From DATKEG01 sp035544515 (GTDB lineage: Bacteria; Acidobacteriota; Vicinamibacteria; Fen-336), in contig DATKEG010000027.1 in assembly GCA_035544515.1 (NCBI GenBank), positions 1-48,976 on the forward strand: a stretch of 48,976 bases of DNA. Reading direction: 5' to 3'. This document shows positions 40,949 through 48,976 of the stretch, one piece after another; positions within the stretch are counted from its first letter, which is position 1; each line of letters begins with the position of its first letter. The notes beneath the pieces are model-generated. The model was given only the letters and a program-made list of their open reading frames with translations, was not told the origin of the DNA and did no database searches. Made by a program: the position numbers and the translations under genes.

Positions 40949-42766
40949 TCAGGCGCGATCGAGGTCCGCCCGGTCGGAGTCGCCCATCTCGACTCGGCGA
41001 GAGGGGAAGTACTCGCTCCAGCGGCGGGTCACCGTGTCGGCGGTGCGCTCGTCGCAGAACAACTCCGCCGGGAATCCGGGCTTGAGGCGTGCATCGATCA
41101 GAATCGGCGGATCGTACGCCACGTGGTTGCGCAGGAGGGTCCGTTTGGCGGCGTGAATGTCCGCGGCCGGCTCGAAGCGGGTAAATGTCGTCCAGAGGAA
41201 GTTGATGGGGCTGCGCGCCGCGCGCGCCGGCTCGTCGGTGAGCACGAGCAGCGGCCAGCCGGCGAACGCCGGGTGGGCGGCCAGGCGCGCCGCCGCCCCG
41301 GCGTCGGCGGCGTAGCGGGGGCCGCCCACGACGAGGCAGCCGCCGCAGAAGACGCGCACGTCGGTCACGTCGCCCGGCGGCGGCTCCGGCGGACGGAACT
41401 CCCGCGGCAGCTCGCGCACGGGGTCGCCCAGGCCGAGCCACACGCCCTTCGAGCCCTCGTTCACGCTCGGACCCGTGTAGTCGAGCGTGTCCATGGAGAC
41501 GTTGGCGAAGACGAACAGGTCGCGCCCGGGGCGCGTGCGGGCCAGGACGTGCTCGAGCGTGGCGCGGAAGTTCCGCAAGTCCACGGGCTGGTCGGTCAGG
41601 AGCAGGAACTTCGTGAGCGAGAGCTGGCCCTCGCCCAGGATGCGGAAGGCGCTGGCCATGGCCTCGCGGGCATAGCGCTCGCGGACCACGGCCGCGGCCA
41701 GCGAGTGGTAGCCGGTCTCGCCGTAGGACCAGAGGTCGCGCACGCCGGGCATGGCCAGGGGGAAGAGCGGCGCGAGCAGCTCCTGCAGCAGGTCGCCGAT
41801 GTAGAAGTCCTCCTGCCGGGGCTTGCCCACGACAGTGGCCGGGTAGATCGCGTCGCGGCGGTGGGCGAGCCGCTCGACCTCGAACACCGGGTAGTCGTGG
41901 CGCAGCGAGTAGTAGCCGTAGTGGTCCCCGAAGGGTCCTTCCGGCTTCCGGAGGCGGGGGGGGACGCGGCCGATGAGCGCGAACTCCGCCGACGCCACCA
42001 GCGGATGAGCCGCCCCTGCCGCGGTCAGCTCGAGCTTCCGGCCCAGGAGCAGCGAGGCCAACATCAGCTCGGGGACGTTCTCCGGCAGGGGCGCGATGGC
42101 GGCGAGGATGAGCGCCGGCGGGCCGCCGAGGAAGACGGTGACGGGCAGCGGCTCGTCGCGCGCCTCCGCGACCGCGTAGTGGAAGCCGCCGCCCTTGCCG
42201 ATCTGCCAGTGCATGCCGGCCGTGCGCGGGTCGTGCACCTGCATGCGGTAGATGGCCAGGTTGTGGCCGTGCCCGCCGGGGCGTTCGGTATACACGAGGG
42301 GCAGGGTGAGGAAGGCCCCGCCGTCCTCCGGCCAGCAGGTGAGCGCGGGCAGGCGGTCGAGACGGACGTCGCGGGTGATCACCTCCGTCACGGGGCCGCG
42401 CCGGCCGCGGCGCGTCCCGATCCGCAGCGCCTCGCCCAGGACGTCGCGGGCGGCCCACAGCTTCCCCGGGCTCGGCGGCATCAGCTCCTCGGCCAGCGCG
42501 GCCATCCGCCGCACCAGGCGCAGCGGGCGCGCGCCGAAGGCCATCTCGGCGCGCCGCCGCGTGCCGAAGAGGTTCGTGGCCAGCGGAAAGGCGGCCCCCG
42601 CGACGTGGGTGAAGAGGAGGGCGGGCCCGCCCGCGGCGATGACGCGACGGTGGATCTCGGCGGCTTCCAGGCGCGCGTCCACGGGCGCCTCCACCACCGC
42701 GAGGTCGCCCTCCGCCCGGAGCCGATCGAGGAAGGCACGGAGGTCGGGAAATCCACGGTCGCTCAC
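40949..42766 (-). CDS. UbiD-family prenylated-FMN decarboxylase, probable menaquinone enzyme
   Basis: A 605-residue decarboxylase. Family signatures are TNLFGTRRR, the internal MHWQIGKGGGFHYAV, ILAAIAPLPENVPELMLASLL and the catalytic RKPEGPFGDHYGYYS; the E-G-P-F-G-D signature holds the active-site acids. C-terminal residues end in a polar tail. Members of this family acting in the futalosine pathway (MqnL) decarboxylate prenylated dihydroxynaphthoate; mqnE-mqnA-mqnC 3 kb away make this role likely, though UbiD enzymes have many substrates. GTG start with a TTGAAA/CACAAT promoter 11 bases upstream. Confidence 0.85.
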   Translation of the reverse strand: MSDRGFPDLRAFLDRLRAEGDLAVVEAPVDARLEAAEIHRRVIAAGGPALLFTHVAGAAFPLATNLFGTRRRAEMAFGARPLRLVRRMAALAEELMPPSPGKLWAARDVLGEALRIGTRRGRRGPVTEVITRDVRLDRLPALTCWPEDGGAFLTLPLVYTERPGGHGHNLAIYRMQVHDPRTAGMHWQIGKGGGFHYAVAEARDEPLPVTVFLGGPPALILAAIAPLPENVPELMLASLLLGRKLELTAAGAAHPLVASAEFALIGRVPPRLRKPEGPFGDHYGYYSLRHDYPVFEVERLAHRRDAIYPATVVGKPRQEDFYIGDLLQELLAPLFPLAMPGVRDLWSYGETGYHSLAAAVVRERYAREAMASAFRILGEGQLSLTKFLLLTDQPVDLRNFRATLEHVLARTRPGRDLFVFANVSMDTLDYTGPSVNEGSKGVWLGLGDPVRELPREFRPPEPPPGDVTDVRVFCGGCLVVGGPRYAADAGAAARLAAHPAFAGWPLLVLTDEPARAARSPINFLWTTFTRFEPAADIHAAKRTLLRNHVAYDPPILIDARLKPGFPAELFCDERTADTVTRRWSEYFPSRRVEMGDSDRADLDRA

Positions 42767-42777
42767 GGTGGTCGGGC

Positions 42778-42807
42778 ATTGTGCCGCCGAGCGACCGGTC
42801 TTTTCAA
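42778..42807 (-). promoter_or_regulatory. Promoter for the UbiD-family gene
   Basis: On the minus strand, -35 TTGAAA (42802-42807), an 18-bp spacer and -10 CACAAT (42778-42783), 11 bases before the GTG at 42766. Confidence 0.45.
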
Positions 42808-42833
42808 CGCCAGGGGCGCGGAGGACGCGCGCG

Positions 42834-45527
42834 CTAGAGCGAAGGCGCGTCGAGGAGGGCCCGCAGGCGGCTCTCCAGGGCGGCGGGCGTGAAGGGCTTC
42901 TGCAGGAAGTCCGTGCCCTCCGCCGGGCTCACGGCCGGGATGAAGGCGTCGTCCGTGTACCCGGAGACGTAGAGGACCTTCATCCGGGGGCGCGCGCCGG
43001 AGAGCGCGCTCGCCAACTCGGGCCCGCTCCGGCCGGGCATGATCACGTCCGTGACCATCACGTCGATCGTGCCGGGATGCGACCGGCTGAGGCGGACGGC
43101 CTCGTCGGCGTTGGCCGCCTCCAGCACGCGATAGTCGCTCGTCTCGAGGACCTCGCGGATCATGCGGCGCAGCAGGTCCTCGTCTTCCACGAGCAGGACG
43201 GTCTCGCCGCCCCGCGGCGCCGGCTCCGGCGCGCTCGCGGGCGCCTCCAGGTCCAGCGGCTCGTCGACGCGGGGCAGGAAGACCTGGAAGCGCGTGCCCC
43301 GTCCGGGCCGGCTCTCCACCCAGACGTACCCGCCGCTCTGCTTCACCACCCCGTAGACCGTGGCCAGCCCCAGGCCCGTGCCCTTGCCCTTGGGCTTGGT
43401 GGTGAAGAAGGGCTCGAAGATGTGGCGCTGGGTCTCGGCGTCCATGCCCACGCCGGTGTCCGTCACCTCGAGGAGGACGTAGGGCCCGGGACGCGCGCCG
43501 AGGTGCTCGCGCGCGTACTCCTCGTCGAGGTCGGCATTGCGCGTCTCGAAGGTGATCGTCCCCCCGCGCGGCATCGCGTCGCGCGCGTTGACCGCGAGGT
43601 TCATCAGCACCTGGTCGATCTGGCTGGGATCCGCCTTGAGCCGCCCGAGTCGGCTGTCCAGGCGCAGGGCGAGAGTGATGTCCGCGCCGATCAGGCGGCC
43701 GAGCAGGCGCGCGGTGTCGGAGACGACGGCATTGAGGTCGAGGACGCGGGACTGCAGCACCTGCCGGCGGCTGAAGGCCAGGAGCTGCCGGGTGAGCGCC
43801 GCCGCGCGCTCGGCCGCCCTGAGGATGTGCTCGGTCCTCTGGCGGGCGGGGGAGCCCGCGGCCAGCCCGCGCGCGATCAGCTCGCCGTAGCCGGTGATGA
43901 CGTTGAGCAGGTTGTTGAAGTCGTGCGCCACGCCGCCGGCCAGGCGGCCGAGCGGCTCCATCTTCTGCGCCTGCCGGAACTGCGCCTCGAGCTGCCGGCC
44001 CTCGGTGACGTCGCGCAGGACCACGAGGTGGCTGCCGGGCAGGAAGTCCGCGGTCACGCTGAACTCGATCTCGCGCGCCTGCCCGTCGGGGCGCAGGACC
44101 GCCATCTCGCCGCGGGCGCGGCCGTCCCTGCGGAGGGCGGCCCAGACCGAGTCGAAGTCGAAGCCGGCGCGGGCATGGTCGCCCAGGCGATGGCCGAGGA
44201 GCTGCGCGCGGGCCACGCCGTGCAGGGCGCAGGCGGCGGCGTTGGCCTCCACGTAGCGGCCCTCGTCGTCCGTGACGACCATGGCGTCCATGGCCGCCTC
44301 GAAGAGCGAGCGGAACTGCCTCGCGCTGGCCCGCACCCCTTCCTCGGCCCGGCGCCGCTCCGTGATGTCGCGCAGGTAGGCGATGAAGACGTGCCGCGTG
44401 CCCAGCGCGAGCGGCGTCACGGCCAGCTCCAGCGGGAACTCCGTCCCGTCGGGGCGGCGTCCCGTGGTCTCCATCCGCCGGCCCACCAGGGTCCCTCCGG
44501 CCGTGGCCAGGTCGTGGGCGAGGCCGCGCCCCAGGCGATCGCGCAGCGCGGGAACGAGCGCGTCCACCTTCAGGCCCACGGCCTGGCCGCGCCCGTAGCC
44601 GAAGATCGCCTCCGCGGCGCGGTTCCCCTCCAGCACACGGCCGTCCTGGTCGAGGGTGAGGATGCCGTCGAGCGCCGAGTCGAGGATGGCCGTCTTCCAG
44701 GCCTCGCTCGCCCGCAGCTGCGCTTCCCACTCCTCGCGCTCGACCTCGCGCGCCGCGTCGGTGGCCGCGGGGCCGAACGGGTCGACCAGGCGGCGCGGGA
44801 TGTCCTCCACGAACTCGCGGATGCGGTCGCGCGCCTGGCCGCGCAACACCACGAACTTCACCCCGTGGCGCTGCCGGCCGTCGTGCGCGCCCGCATCGCG
44901 CACCACCTGGCCCACGACCTGCAGGTCCTCCGCCTCGTCCGGCAGGCGGAAGCTGAGGTCGAGCTTCGAGCCGGCGGCCAGGGCGGTGCCCGTCTCGAGC
45001 AGCACCCCGTTCACGCTGATGTTGAGGGCGACGCCGGGCTGCGGCTCGGCCGCCGCGGGCTGCCTGGACCACGCCTCGAGCAGCACCGGGATGCGGGCGG
45101 CGCGCCGGCGGGGCACGTTGAGCAGCTCCTCGAGGCGGGAGTCCCAGAGGTCGGGGTCCACGCGGCCGGGGAAGACGACGTTGGCGCCTGCCTGGCGCAG
45201 CGCCTGCTCCTCGTCGAGCGTGGGCGCGCCCGCGAGCACGACGATGGCCCCCTCGCGCGTGTCGGCGTCCTGGCGCAGGAGGCGGACGAGCCGCGCGGCC
45301 GCCGCGTGCTCGTCCCCGTCCACGATCACGAGGCTCGGCCGCAGCGCGCGCGCCGCCGCGTAAGCCGACTCCAGGTCCGGGACGTCCACGCGCCGCACGT
45401 CGCCGCGCGAGAGGCTGGGCCGGACGAGCTCGGGCCGCAGACCGTGGGAGGAGGCGATCAGGACGCGGCGGACCTCCGCCTGCGACCCCTGCCCGTTCGC
45501 CACGGGCTCCGCGACCTCAGTTGCCAC
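42834..45527 (-). CDS. Hybrid histidine kinase: REC-like, PilZ, two PAS, kinase, receiver
   Basis: An 897-residue soluble signalling protein. Residues 20-110 are a receiver-like fold with Asp70 but without the N-terminal acidic pair. A PilZ domain (about 135-235) has RRAAR and NISVNG, matching RxxxR and NxSxxG, so c-di-GMP binding is plausible. Two PAS domains follow (ILDSALDGILTLDQDGRVLE; LFEAAMDAMVVTDDEGRYVE). HisKA has His535 in GGVAHDFNNLL, HATPase has NLAVNARDAM, DTGVGM and GTGLGLATVYG, and a C-terminal receiver carries Asp827 (VTDVIMPG). GTG 45527 is chosen because GGAGGAG lies 4 bases upstream; the longer open frame is rejected. Confidence 0.88.
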   Translation of the reverse strand: MATEVAEPVANGQGSQAEVRRVLIASSHGLRPELVRPSLSRGDVRRVDVPDLESAYAAARALRPSLVIVDGDEHAAAARLVRLLRQDADTREGAIVVLAGAPTLDEEQALRQAGANVVFPGRVDPDLWDSRLEELLNVPRRRAARIPVLLEAWSRQPAAAEPQPGVALNISVNGVLLETGTALAAGSKLDLSFRLPDEAEDLQVVGQVVRDAGAHDGRQRHGVKFVVLRGQARDRIREFVEDIPRRLVDPFGPAATDAAREVEREEWEAQLRASEAWKTAILDSALDGILTLDQDGRVLEGNRAAEAIFGYGRGQAVGLKVDALVPALRDRLGRGLAHDLATAGGTLVGRRMETTGRRPDGTEFPLELAVTPLALGTRHVFIAYLRDITERRRAEEGVRASARQFRSLFEAAMDAMVVTDDEGRYVEANAAACALHGVARAQLLGHRLGDHARAGFDFDSVWAALRRDGRARGEMAVLRPDGQAREIEFSVTADFLPGSHLVVLRDVTEGRQLEAQFRQAQKMEPLGRLAGGVAHDFNNLLNVITGYGELIARGLAAGSPARQRTEHILRAAERAAALTRQLLAFSRRQVLQSRVLDLNAVVSDTARLLGRLIGADITLALRLDSRLGRLKADPSQIDQVLMNLAVNARDAMPRGGTITFETRNADLDEEYAREHLGARPGPYVLLEVTDTGVGMDAETQRHIFEPFFTTKPKGKGTGLGLATVYGVVKQSGGYVWVESRPGRGTRFQVFLPRVDEPLDLEAPASAPEPAPRGGETVLLVEDEDLLRRMIREVLETSDYRVLEAANADEAVRLSRSHPGTIDVMVTDVIMPGRSGPELASALSGARPRMKVLYVSGYTDDAFIPAVSPAEGTDFLQKPFTPAALESRLRALLDAPSL

Positions 45528-45732
45528 CGTTCTCCTCCAGTTGCCGAATGCGCGCCTCGGGTCACTCTCTAAGAGCACCGACCGTGCCACGCTTTGGCGG
45601 GGCATTGGTCCCAAGCCGGTCAATGACTTATCGCCGGGCGACGTGCCCACTCCGGTAGGGATGCCCGAATCGCCGGGCAGCGCGCCCGACTCGTTTGCGG
45701 CGCGCTCGCCCGCGGTGATAAAAAGGAGGGAC
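45528..45732. other. Divergent intergenic region between hybrid kinase and mqnE
   Basis: 205 bp holding the ribosome-binding sites of both genes (GGAGGAG on the minus strand, AGGAGG on the plus strand). I found no convincing promoter hexamers; TTGGTC/17 bp/TTATCG near 45605-45635 is the best weak match on the plus strand. Confidence 0.4.
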
Positions 45733-46839
45733 ATGGCCGCCGCCCTCCTCGAGACGCGCTTTCGCGACGCCGCCCTCGAGTCCGTTCGCGACAAGGTGCT
45801 CCAGGGAAAGCGGCTGTCATTCGAGGACGGCGTCGCGCTCTACCGCAGCCACGACCTGCTCGCGGTCGGGCACCTCGCGAACCTCGTGCGCGAGCAGCGC
45901 CACGGGGACGCCGCCTACTTCGTGTGGAACACGCACCTCAACCACACGAACGTGTGCGTGGCCACGTGCGACTTCTGCGCCTTCGCGGCGAAGAAGGAGG
46001 AGCCGCGCGCCTACACGATGGGCCTCGACGCGATCTTCGCCAACGTCGCCGCGCTGCCCGCGGCCGTACGCGAGGTGCACATCGTGGGCGGGCTGCACCC
46101 GGACCTGCCCTGGTCCTACTTCATGGAAATGATGCGCGGCATCAAGCGCGTCCGCCCCGACATCCACGTGAAGGCGTTCACGGCCGTCGAGGTCTTCTTC
46201 TTCCACAAGCTCTACCGGATGCCGGTGCCGCAGGTGCTCGCGGAGCTGAGGGCGGCCGGCCTCGATTCCATGCCGGGCGGCGGCGCCGAGATCTTCGCCA
46301 AGGAGACGCGCAACCGGCTCATCAAGGGCAAGGCCGACGCCGCGCAGTGGCTCGACGTCATGCGCGAGGCCCACCGCCAGGGGATCCCCACCAACGCCAC
46401 CATGCTCTACGGGCACATCGAGTCGGTGGAGGACCGCGTGGACCACCTCGTGCGGCTGCGCGAGCTGCAGGACGAGACGGGCGGCTTCGTGACCTACATC
46501 CCCCTAGCCTTCCAGCCCTGGGAAGCGCCCGCCATGACCTGCCCGGAGACGACGGGCTTCGAGGACCTCAAGGCGATCGCCGTGGGCCGCCTGATGCTGG
46601 ACAACTTCCCCCACATCAAGTCGTACTGGATCATGATCGGCCCGCGCCTGGCCCAGGTGGGGCTCTCGTTCGGCGCGGACGACATCGACGGCACGGTGAC
46701 GGAGGAGAAGATCGCCCACGACGCCGGCGCCCCCACCGCGCAGTCCATGACCGTCCACGAGCTGGTCCGCCTCATCCGCGAGGCGGGCCGCCAGCCGGTG
46801 GAGCGCGACACCGTCTTCAACGTCGTCAAGGAGTGGTGA
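45733..46839 (+). CDS. mqnE: Aminodeoxyfutalosine synthase (radical SAM)
   Basis: A 368-residue radical SAM enzyme that joins the MqnA product to S-adenosylmethionine to give aminodeoxyfutalosine. The cluster motif CX3CX2C is Cys75, Cys79 and Cys82 (CVATCDFCAF). Further family motifs are HIVGGLHPDLPWSYF, KAFTAVEVFFF, GLDSMPGGGAEIF and TNATMLYGHIE. ATG 45733 follows AGGAGG at a good distance. mqnA starts 4 bases after the stop. Confidence 0.95.
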   Translation: MAAALLETRFRDAALESVRDKVLQGKRLSFEDGVALYRSHDLLAVGHLANLVREQRHGDAAYFVWNTHLNHTNVCVATCDFCAFAAKKEEPRAYTMGLDAIFANVAALPAAVREVHIVGGLHPDLPWSYFMEMMRGIKRVRPDIHVKAFTAVEVFFFHKLYRMPVPQVLAELRAAGLDSMPGGGAEIFAKETRNRLIKGKADAAQWLDVMREAHRQGIPTNATMLYGHIESVEDRVDHLVRLRELQDETGGFVTYIPLAFQPWEAPAMTCPETTGFEDLKAIAVGRLMLDNFPHIKSYWIMIGPRLAQVGLSFGADDIDGTVTEEKIAHDAGAPTAQSMTVHELVRLIREAGRQPVERDTVFNVVKEW

Positions 46840-46843
46840 CCGG

Positions 46844-47653
46844 TTGACGTCCCCGCTGACGCCGTCGGGCGTCCCGCTGCGCCTGGGCGTCGTGTCGTAC
46901 CTCAACGCCGCGCCCACCGTGCACGGCCTGGACCGCGACCCGGCCTTCCGCCTGATCCGCGACGTGCCGTCGCGGGTGGCCGACCTGCTGCACGCGGGCG
47001 AGGTGGACCTCGGCCTCATCCCCTCCATCGAATACGCCGCGGGCGACTACGCGATCGTGCCGGGCGTGGCCATCGGCAGCCGCGGGCCCGTGCGCTCGGT
47101 GAACCTCTTCCACCGGGTGCCGCTCGAAGCCGTGCGCCGCGTGGCGCTCGACGTCTCCAGCCGCACGAGCGTGGCGCTGGCGCGCGTCCTCCTCCACGAA
47201 CGCCTGGGCCGGGATCCCGAATACGTGCCCTCCGCGCCCTCCGTGCCCGCGATGCTGGCGGGAGCCGACGCCGCGCTGGTGATCGGCGATCACGCCCTGT
47301 ACTTCGAGGGTCCCGGGGACCGGCTGGACCTGGGCGCGGAATGGACGGCGCGCACGGGCCTGCCGTTCGTCTTCGCCTTCTGGGCCGGCCCCGCCGGGGT
47401 CGTGACCCCGGCCGGGGTCGCGCGGCTGCAGGCCGCGCTGGCCGCGGGCCTCGACGCGCTGGGCGCCATCGCGTCGTCATACAATGGCCTCGGCGCCTCT
47501 CGCGCCGCGCTCAACGAGGCCTACCTGCGCGGCAACATCGTCTACGCGCTGGGCGCGGCGGAAGCGGAAGGCCTGCGCGAGTTCTACCGCCGGGCGCACG
47601 CGCTGGGCCTGGTCGCCCGCGTGCCGGAGCTGAGGTTCCATGGCCATCGCTGA
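46844..47653 (+). CDS. mqnA: Chorismate dehydratase
   Basis: A 269-residue enzyme with a periplasmic-binding-protein fold that removes water from chorismate to give 3-enolpyruvylbenzoate, the first step of the futalosine menaquinone route. Signatures are LRLGVVSYLNAAPTVHGL, VDLGLIPSIEYA, SVNLFHRVPLEAVRRVALD, SRTSVALARVLL and LVIGDHAL. The start is TTG 46844, with AAGGAG inside the end of mqnE. It overlaps mqnC by 14 bases. Confidence 0.93.
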   Translation: MTSPLTPSGVPLRLGVVSYLNAAPTVHGLDRDPAFRLIRDVPSRVADLLHAGEVDLGLIPSIEYAAGDYAIVPGVAIGSRGPVRSVNLFHRVPLEAVRRVALDVSSRTSVALARVLLHERLGRDPEYVPSAPSVPAMLAGADAALVIGDHALYFEGPGDRLDLGAEWTARTGLPFVFAFWAGPAGVVTPAGVARLQAALAAGLDALGAIASSYNGLGASRAALNEAYLRGNIVYALGAAEAEGLREFYRRAHALGLVARVPELRFHGHR

Positions 47654-48773
47654 CACGGTCGAAGGGAAGGTGCTCGCGGGTGAGCGGCTCTCGCGCGAGG
47701 AGGGCATCGCCCTCCTGCGCGGCGCCGACCTGCTGGAGCTGGGCATGCTCGCCGACGCGGTTCGGCGGCGCCTGCACCCCGAGGGGTTGGTCACCTACAT
47801 CATCGACCGCAACATCAACTACACGAACGTGTGCGTCGCGCAGTGCGCGTTCTGCGCCTTCTATCGCGACCTGCCCTCGAGGGAGGGGTACCTCCTGAGC
47901 AAGGAGCAGCTCGCGCAGAAGATCGAGGAGACCCTGGCCCTCGGCGGCAACCAGATCCTCCTGCAGGGCGGCCTGCACCCCGACCTCGGGATCGAGTTCT
48001 ACGAAGAGCTGTTCCGGTGGATCAAGGCCGCCTATCCCATCTGGATCCACGGCCTCTCGCCCGCGGAGATCAAGCACATCAACAAGGTGTCCTCCCTCAC
48101 CACCGAACAGACCGTCCGCCGCCTGATCGCGGCCGGGCTCGACTCGATCCCGGGTGGGGGAGCGGAGGTGCTGTCCGACCGTGTGCGCAACCTCATCGGC
48201 ATCGCCAAGGGCTCGACCGCCGACTGGCTGGAGGTCATGGAGGTGGCGCACGGCCTCGGGCTCAAGACCACGGCCACCATGATGTTCGGCCACGTGGAGA
48301 CGCTGGAGGAGCGCGTCGACCACCTGCTGCACCTGCGCGACCTGCAGGACCGCACGCGCGGGTTCACCGCCTTCATCGGCTGGACGTTCCAGCCGACGAA
48401 CACGGCCATGGCCGGCGACGAGCTCTCGTCGTTCCAGTACCTGCGCACGCTGGCCCTGGCCCGCGTCATGCTCGACAACTTCCCCAACGTCCAGGCCTCC
48501 TGGGTCACGCAAGGCGGCAAGATCGGCCAGGTCTCGCTGCGCTTCGGCGCCAACGACTTCGGCTCGCTCATGATCGAGGAGAACGTGGTCTCCGCCGCGG
48601 GCGCCCACTTCCGCCTGACCGAGGCCGAGATCGCCCGGAACATCCAGGACGCCGGTTTCGTCCCCAAACGCCGCACGATGCACTACGAGCTCGTGGGCGA
48701 CCCCTACTGCTGGTCCCACGCCACGCCGGCGATGCCGGACGAGAAGGCGGCGGCGACGTCCGTGGCGGGGTAG
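47640..48773 (+). CDS. mqnC: Cyclic dehypoxanthinyl futalosine synthase (radical SAM)
   Basis: A 377-residue radical SAM enzyme that cyclises dehypoxanthinyl futalosine. CX3CX2C is Cys65, Cys69 and Cys72 (CVAQCAFCAF). Other motifs are GGNQILLQGGLHPDLGIEFY, WIHGLSPAEI, GLDSIPGGGAEVL, TTATMMFGHVET and LRFGANDFGS. It is paralogous to mqnE along its length. The ATG at 47640 overlaps mqnA. With mqnE and mqnA it forms most of the pathway to the naphthoate precursor; mqnB and mqnD are not in the window. Confidence 0.95.
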   Translation: MAIADTVEGKVLAGERLSREEGIALLRGADLLELGMLADAVRRRLHPEGLVTYIIDRNINYTNVCVAQCAFCAFYRDLPSREGYLLSKEQLAQKIEETLALGGNQILLQGGLHPDLGIEFYEELFRWIKAAYPIWIHGLSPAEIKHINKVSSLTTEQTVRRLIAAGLDSIPGGGAEVLSDRVRNLIGIAKGSTADWLEVMEVAHGLGLKTTATMMFGHVETLEERVDHLLHLRDLQDRTRGFTAFIGWTFQPTNTAMAGDELSSFQYLRTLALARVMLDNFPNVQASWVTQGGKIGQVSLRFGANDFGSLMIEENVVSAAGAHFRLTEAEIARNIQDAGFVPKRRTMHYELVGDPYCWSHATPAMPDEKAAATSVAG

Positions 48774-48878
48774 GCTGATCGGTCCTGGCTGGACCGGCCG
48801 GTCGTGTACGCTGTCAGCGGTTCTCTCCCCGAATCCCTTCCTCCGAGGTCCGTCTCTCCCGGATTGGGGCGCACGGCA

Positions 48879-48976
48879 GTGTCCGACGGGATCACCAGGG
48901 TGCCGCATCGCGGGGGCGGCCTCCGCCTCGGGGACCGCGCACGAGCGGCCATCCGGCTGCGGCACCTGAGCCCGCG
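48879..48976 (+). CDS. Possible start of another gene at the window edge
   Basis: A GTG at 48879 opens 32 codons (SDGITRVPHRGGGLRLGDRA...) that run off the window without a stop; an in-frame TTG lies at 48864. There is no Shine-Dalgarno and too little sequence to recognise a family. Otherwise I see nothing in 48774-48976. Confidence 0.25.
   Translation, partial: MSDGITRVPHRGGGLRLGDRARAAIRLRHLSP

Noticed and set aside
45528..45794. N-terminal extension of the hybrid kinase (89 more codons in frame)
   Set aside because: It overlaps the mqnE start region, has non-conserved composition, and GGAGGAG sits right before the GTG at 45527.

Overview
The window is a GC-rich chromosomal segment (about 70% G+C by eye) from a Gram-negative bacterium. 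Outer-membrane features include an exported carboxypeptidase-regulatory/TonB-receptor-type N-terminus, a secretin, and a beta-barrel protein ending in Phe. Together with the futalosine menaquinone genes mqnE-mqnA-mqnC, a long divergent Hfq-like protein and a secretin carrying a C-terminal cohesin domain, this best fits the Acidobacteriota (Thermoanaerobaculia or Holophagae type). That placement is inference. I saw no rRNA, tRNA, CRISPR array, transposase or phage gene. No gap between genes exceeds 300 bp.

Layout. 1-6.5 kb: start of an exported receptor-like gene (minus), an alkaline phosphatase, then a minus-strand unit of SDR reductase, RmlD-like reductase, a possible 39-aa ORF, a degenerate-kinase/PQQ-propeller protein and an AAA+ ATPase. 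6.5-9.1 kb: housekeeping genes tmk, holB, an hfq-like gene and a PilZ gene. 9.1-16.6 kb: patatin-like membrane protein, S9 prolyl oligopeptidase, beta-barrel protein, DUF1080 protein, and a small monooxygenase-fold/ArsR pair with a visible operator. 16.6-22.7 kb: stand-alone SARP/BTAD regulator, pdxA, smpB, a zinc sugar/alcohol dehydrogenase, a glycine-zipper protein and a polytopic membrane protein. 22.8-26.8 kb: histidine kinase, OmpR-type response regulator and a SpoIIE-type phosphatase, separated by repeat-rich spacers. 26.8-37.6 kb: a 12-gene secretion/pilus operon (gspF, gspE, pilM, pilN, pilO, two pseudopilins, pilP/gspC-like, secretin-cohesin, Ig-like protein, lytic transglycosylase, third pseudopilin), almost all joined by 4-base stop/start overlaps. 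37.7-40.9 kb: exported cyanophycinase-like peptidase, STN-domain protein, M23 peptidase. 40.9-48.8 kb: ubiD-family decarboxylase, a REC-PilZ-PAS-PAS-kinase-REC hybrid, and mqnE-mqnA-mqnC.

How the genes work together. The 12-gene operon supplies an ATPase, platform protein, inner-membrane assembly proteins, pseudopilins, an outer-membrane channel and a peptidoglycan-cutting enzyme for one envelope-spanning machine. The mqn genes and ubiD support menaquinone synthesis for respiration. Signalling genes (two kinases, a response regulator, two PilZ-containing proteins, a PP2C phosphatase) are unusually dense.

Three observations stand out. First, a perfect 16-bp inverted repeat puts the response regulator's start codon in a stem and its ribosome-binding site in the loop. 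Second, many transcription units show a TAnnnT -10-like hexamer only 5-9 bases before the start codon and no Shine-Dalgarno sequence, which points to leaderless mRNAs. Third, a kinase-remnant/beta-propeller protein is translationally coupled to an AAA+ ATPase of Ycf46-like architecture.
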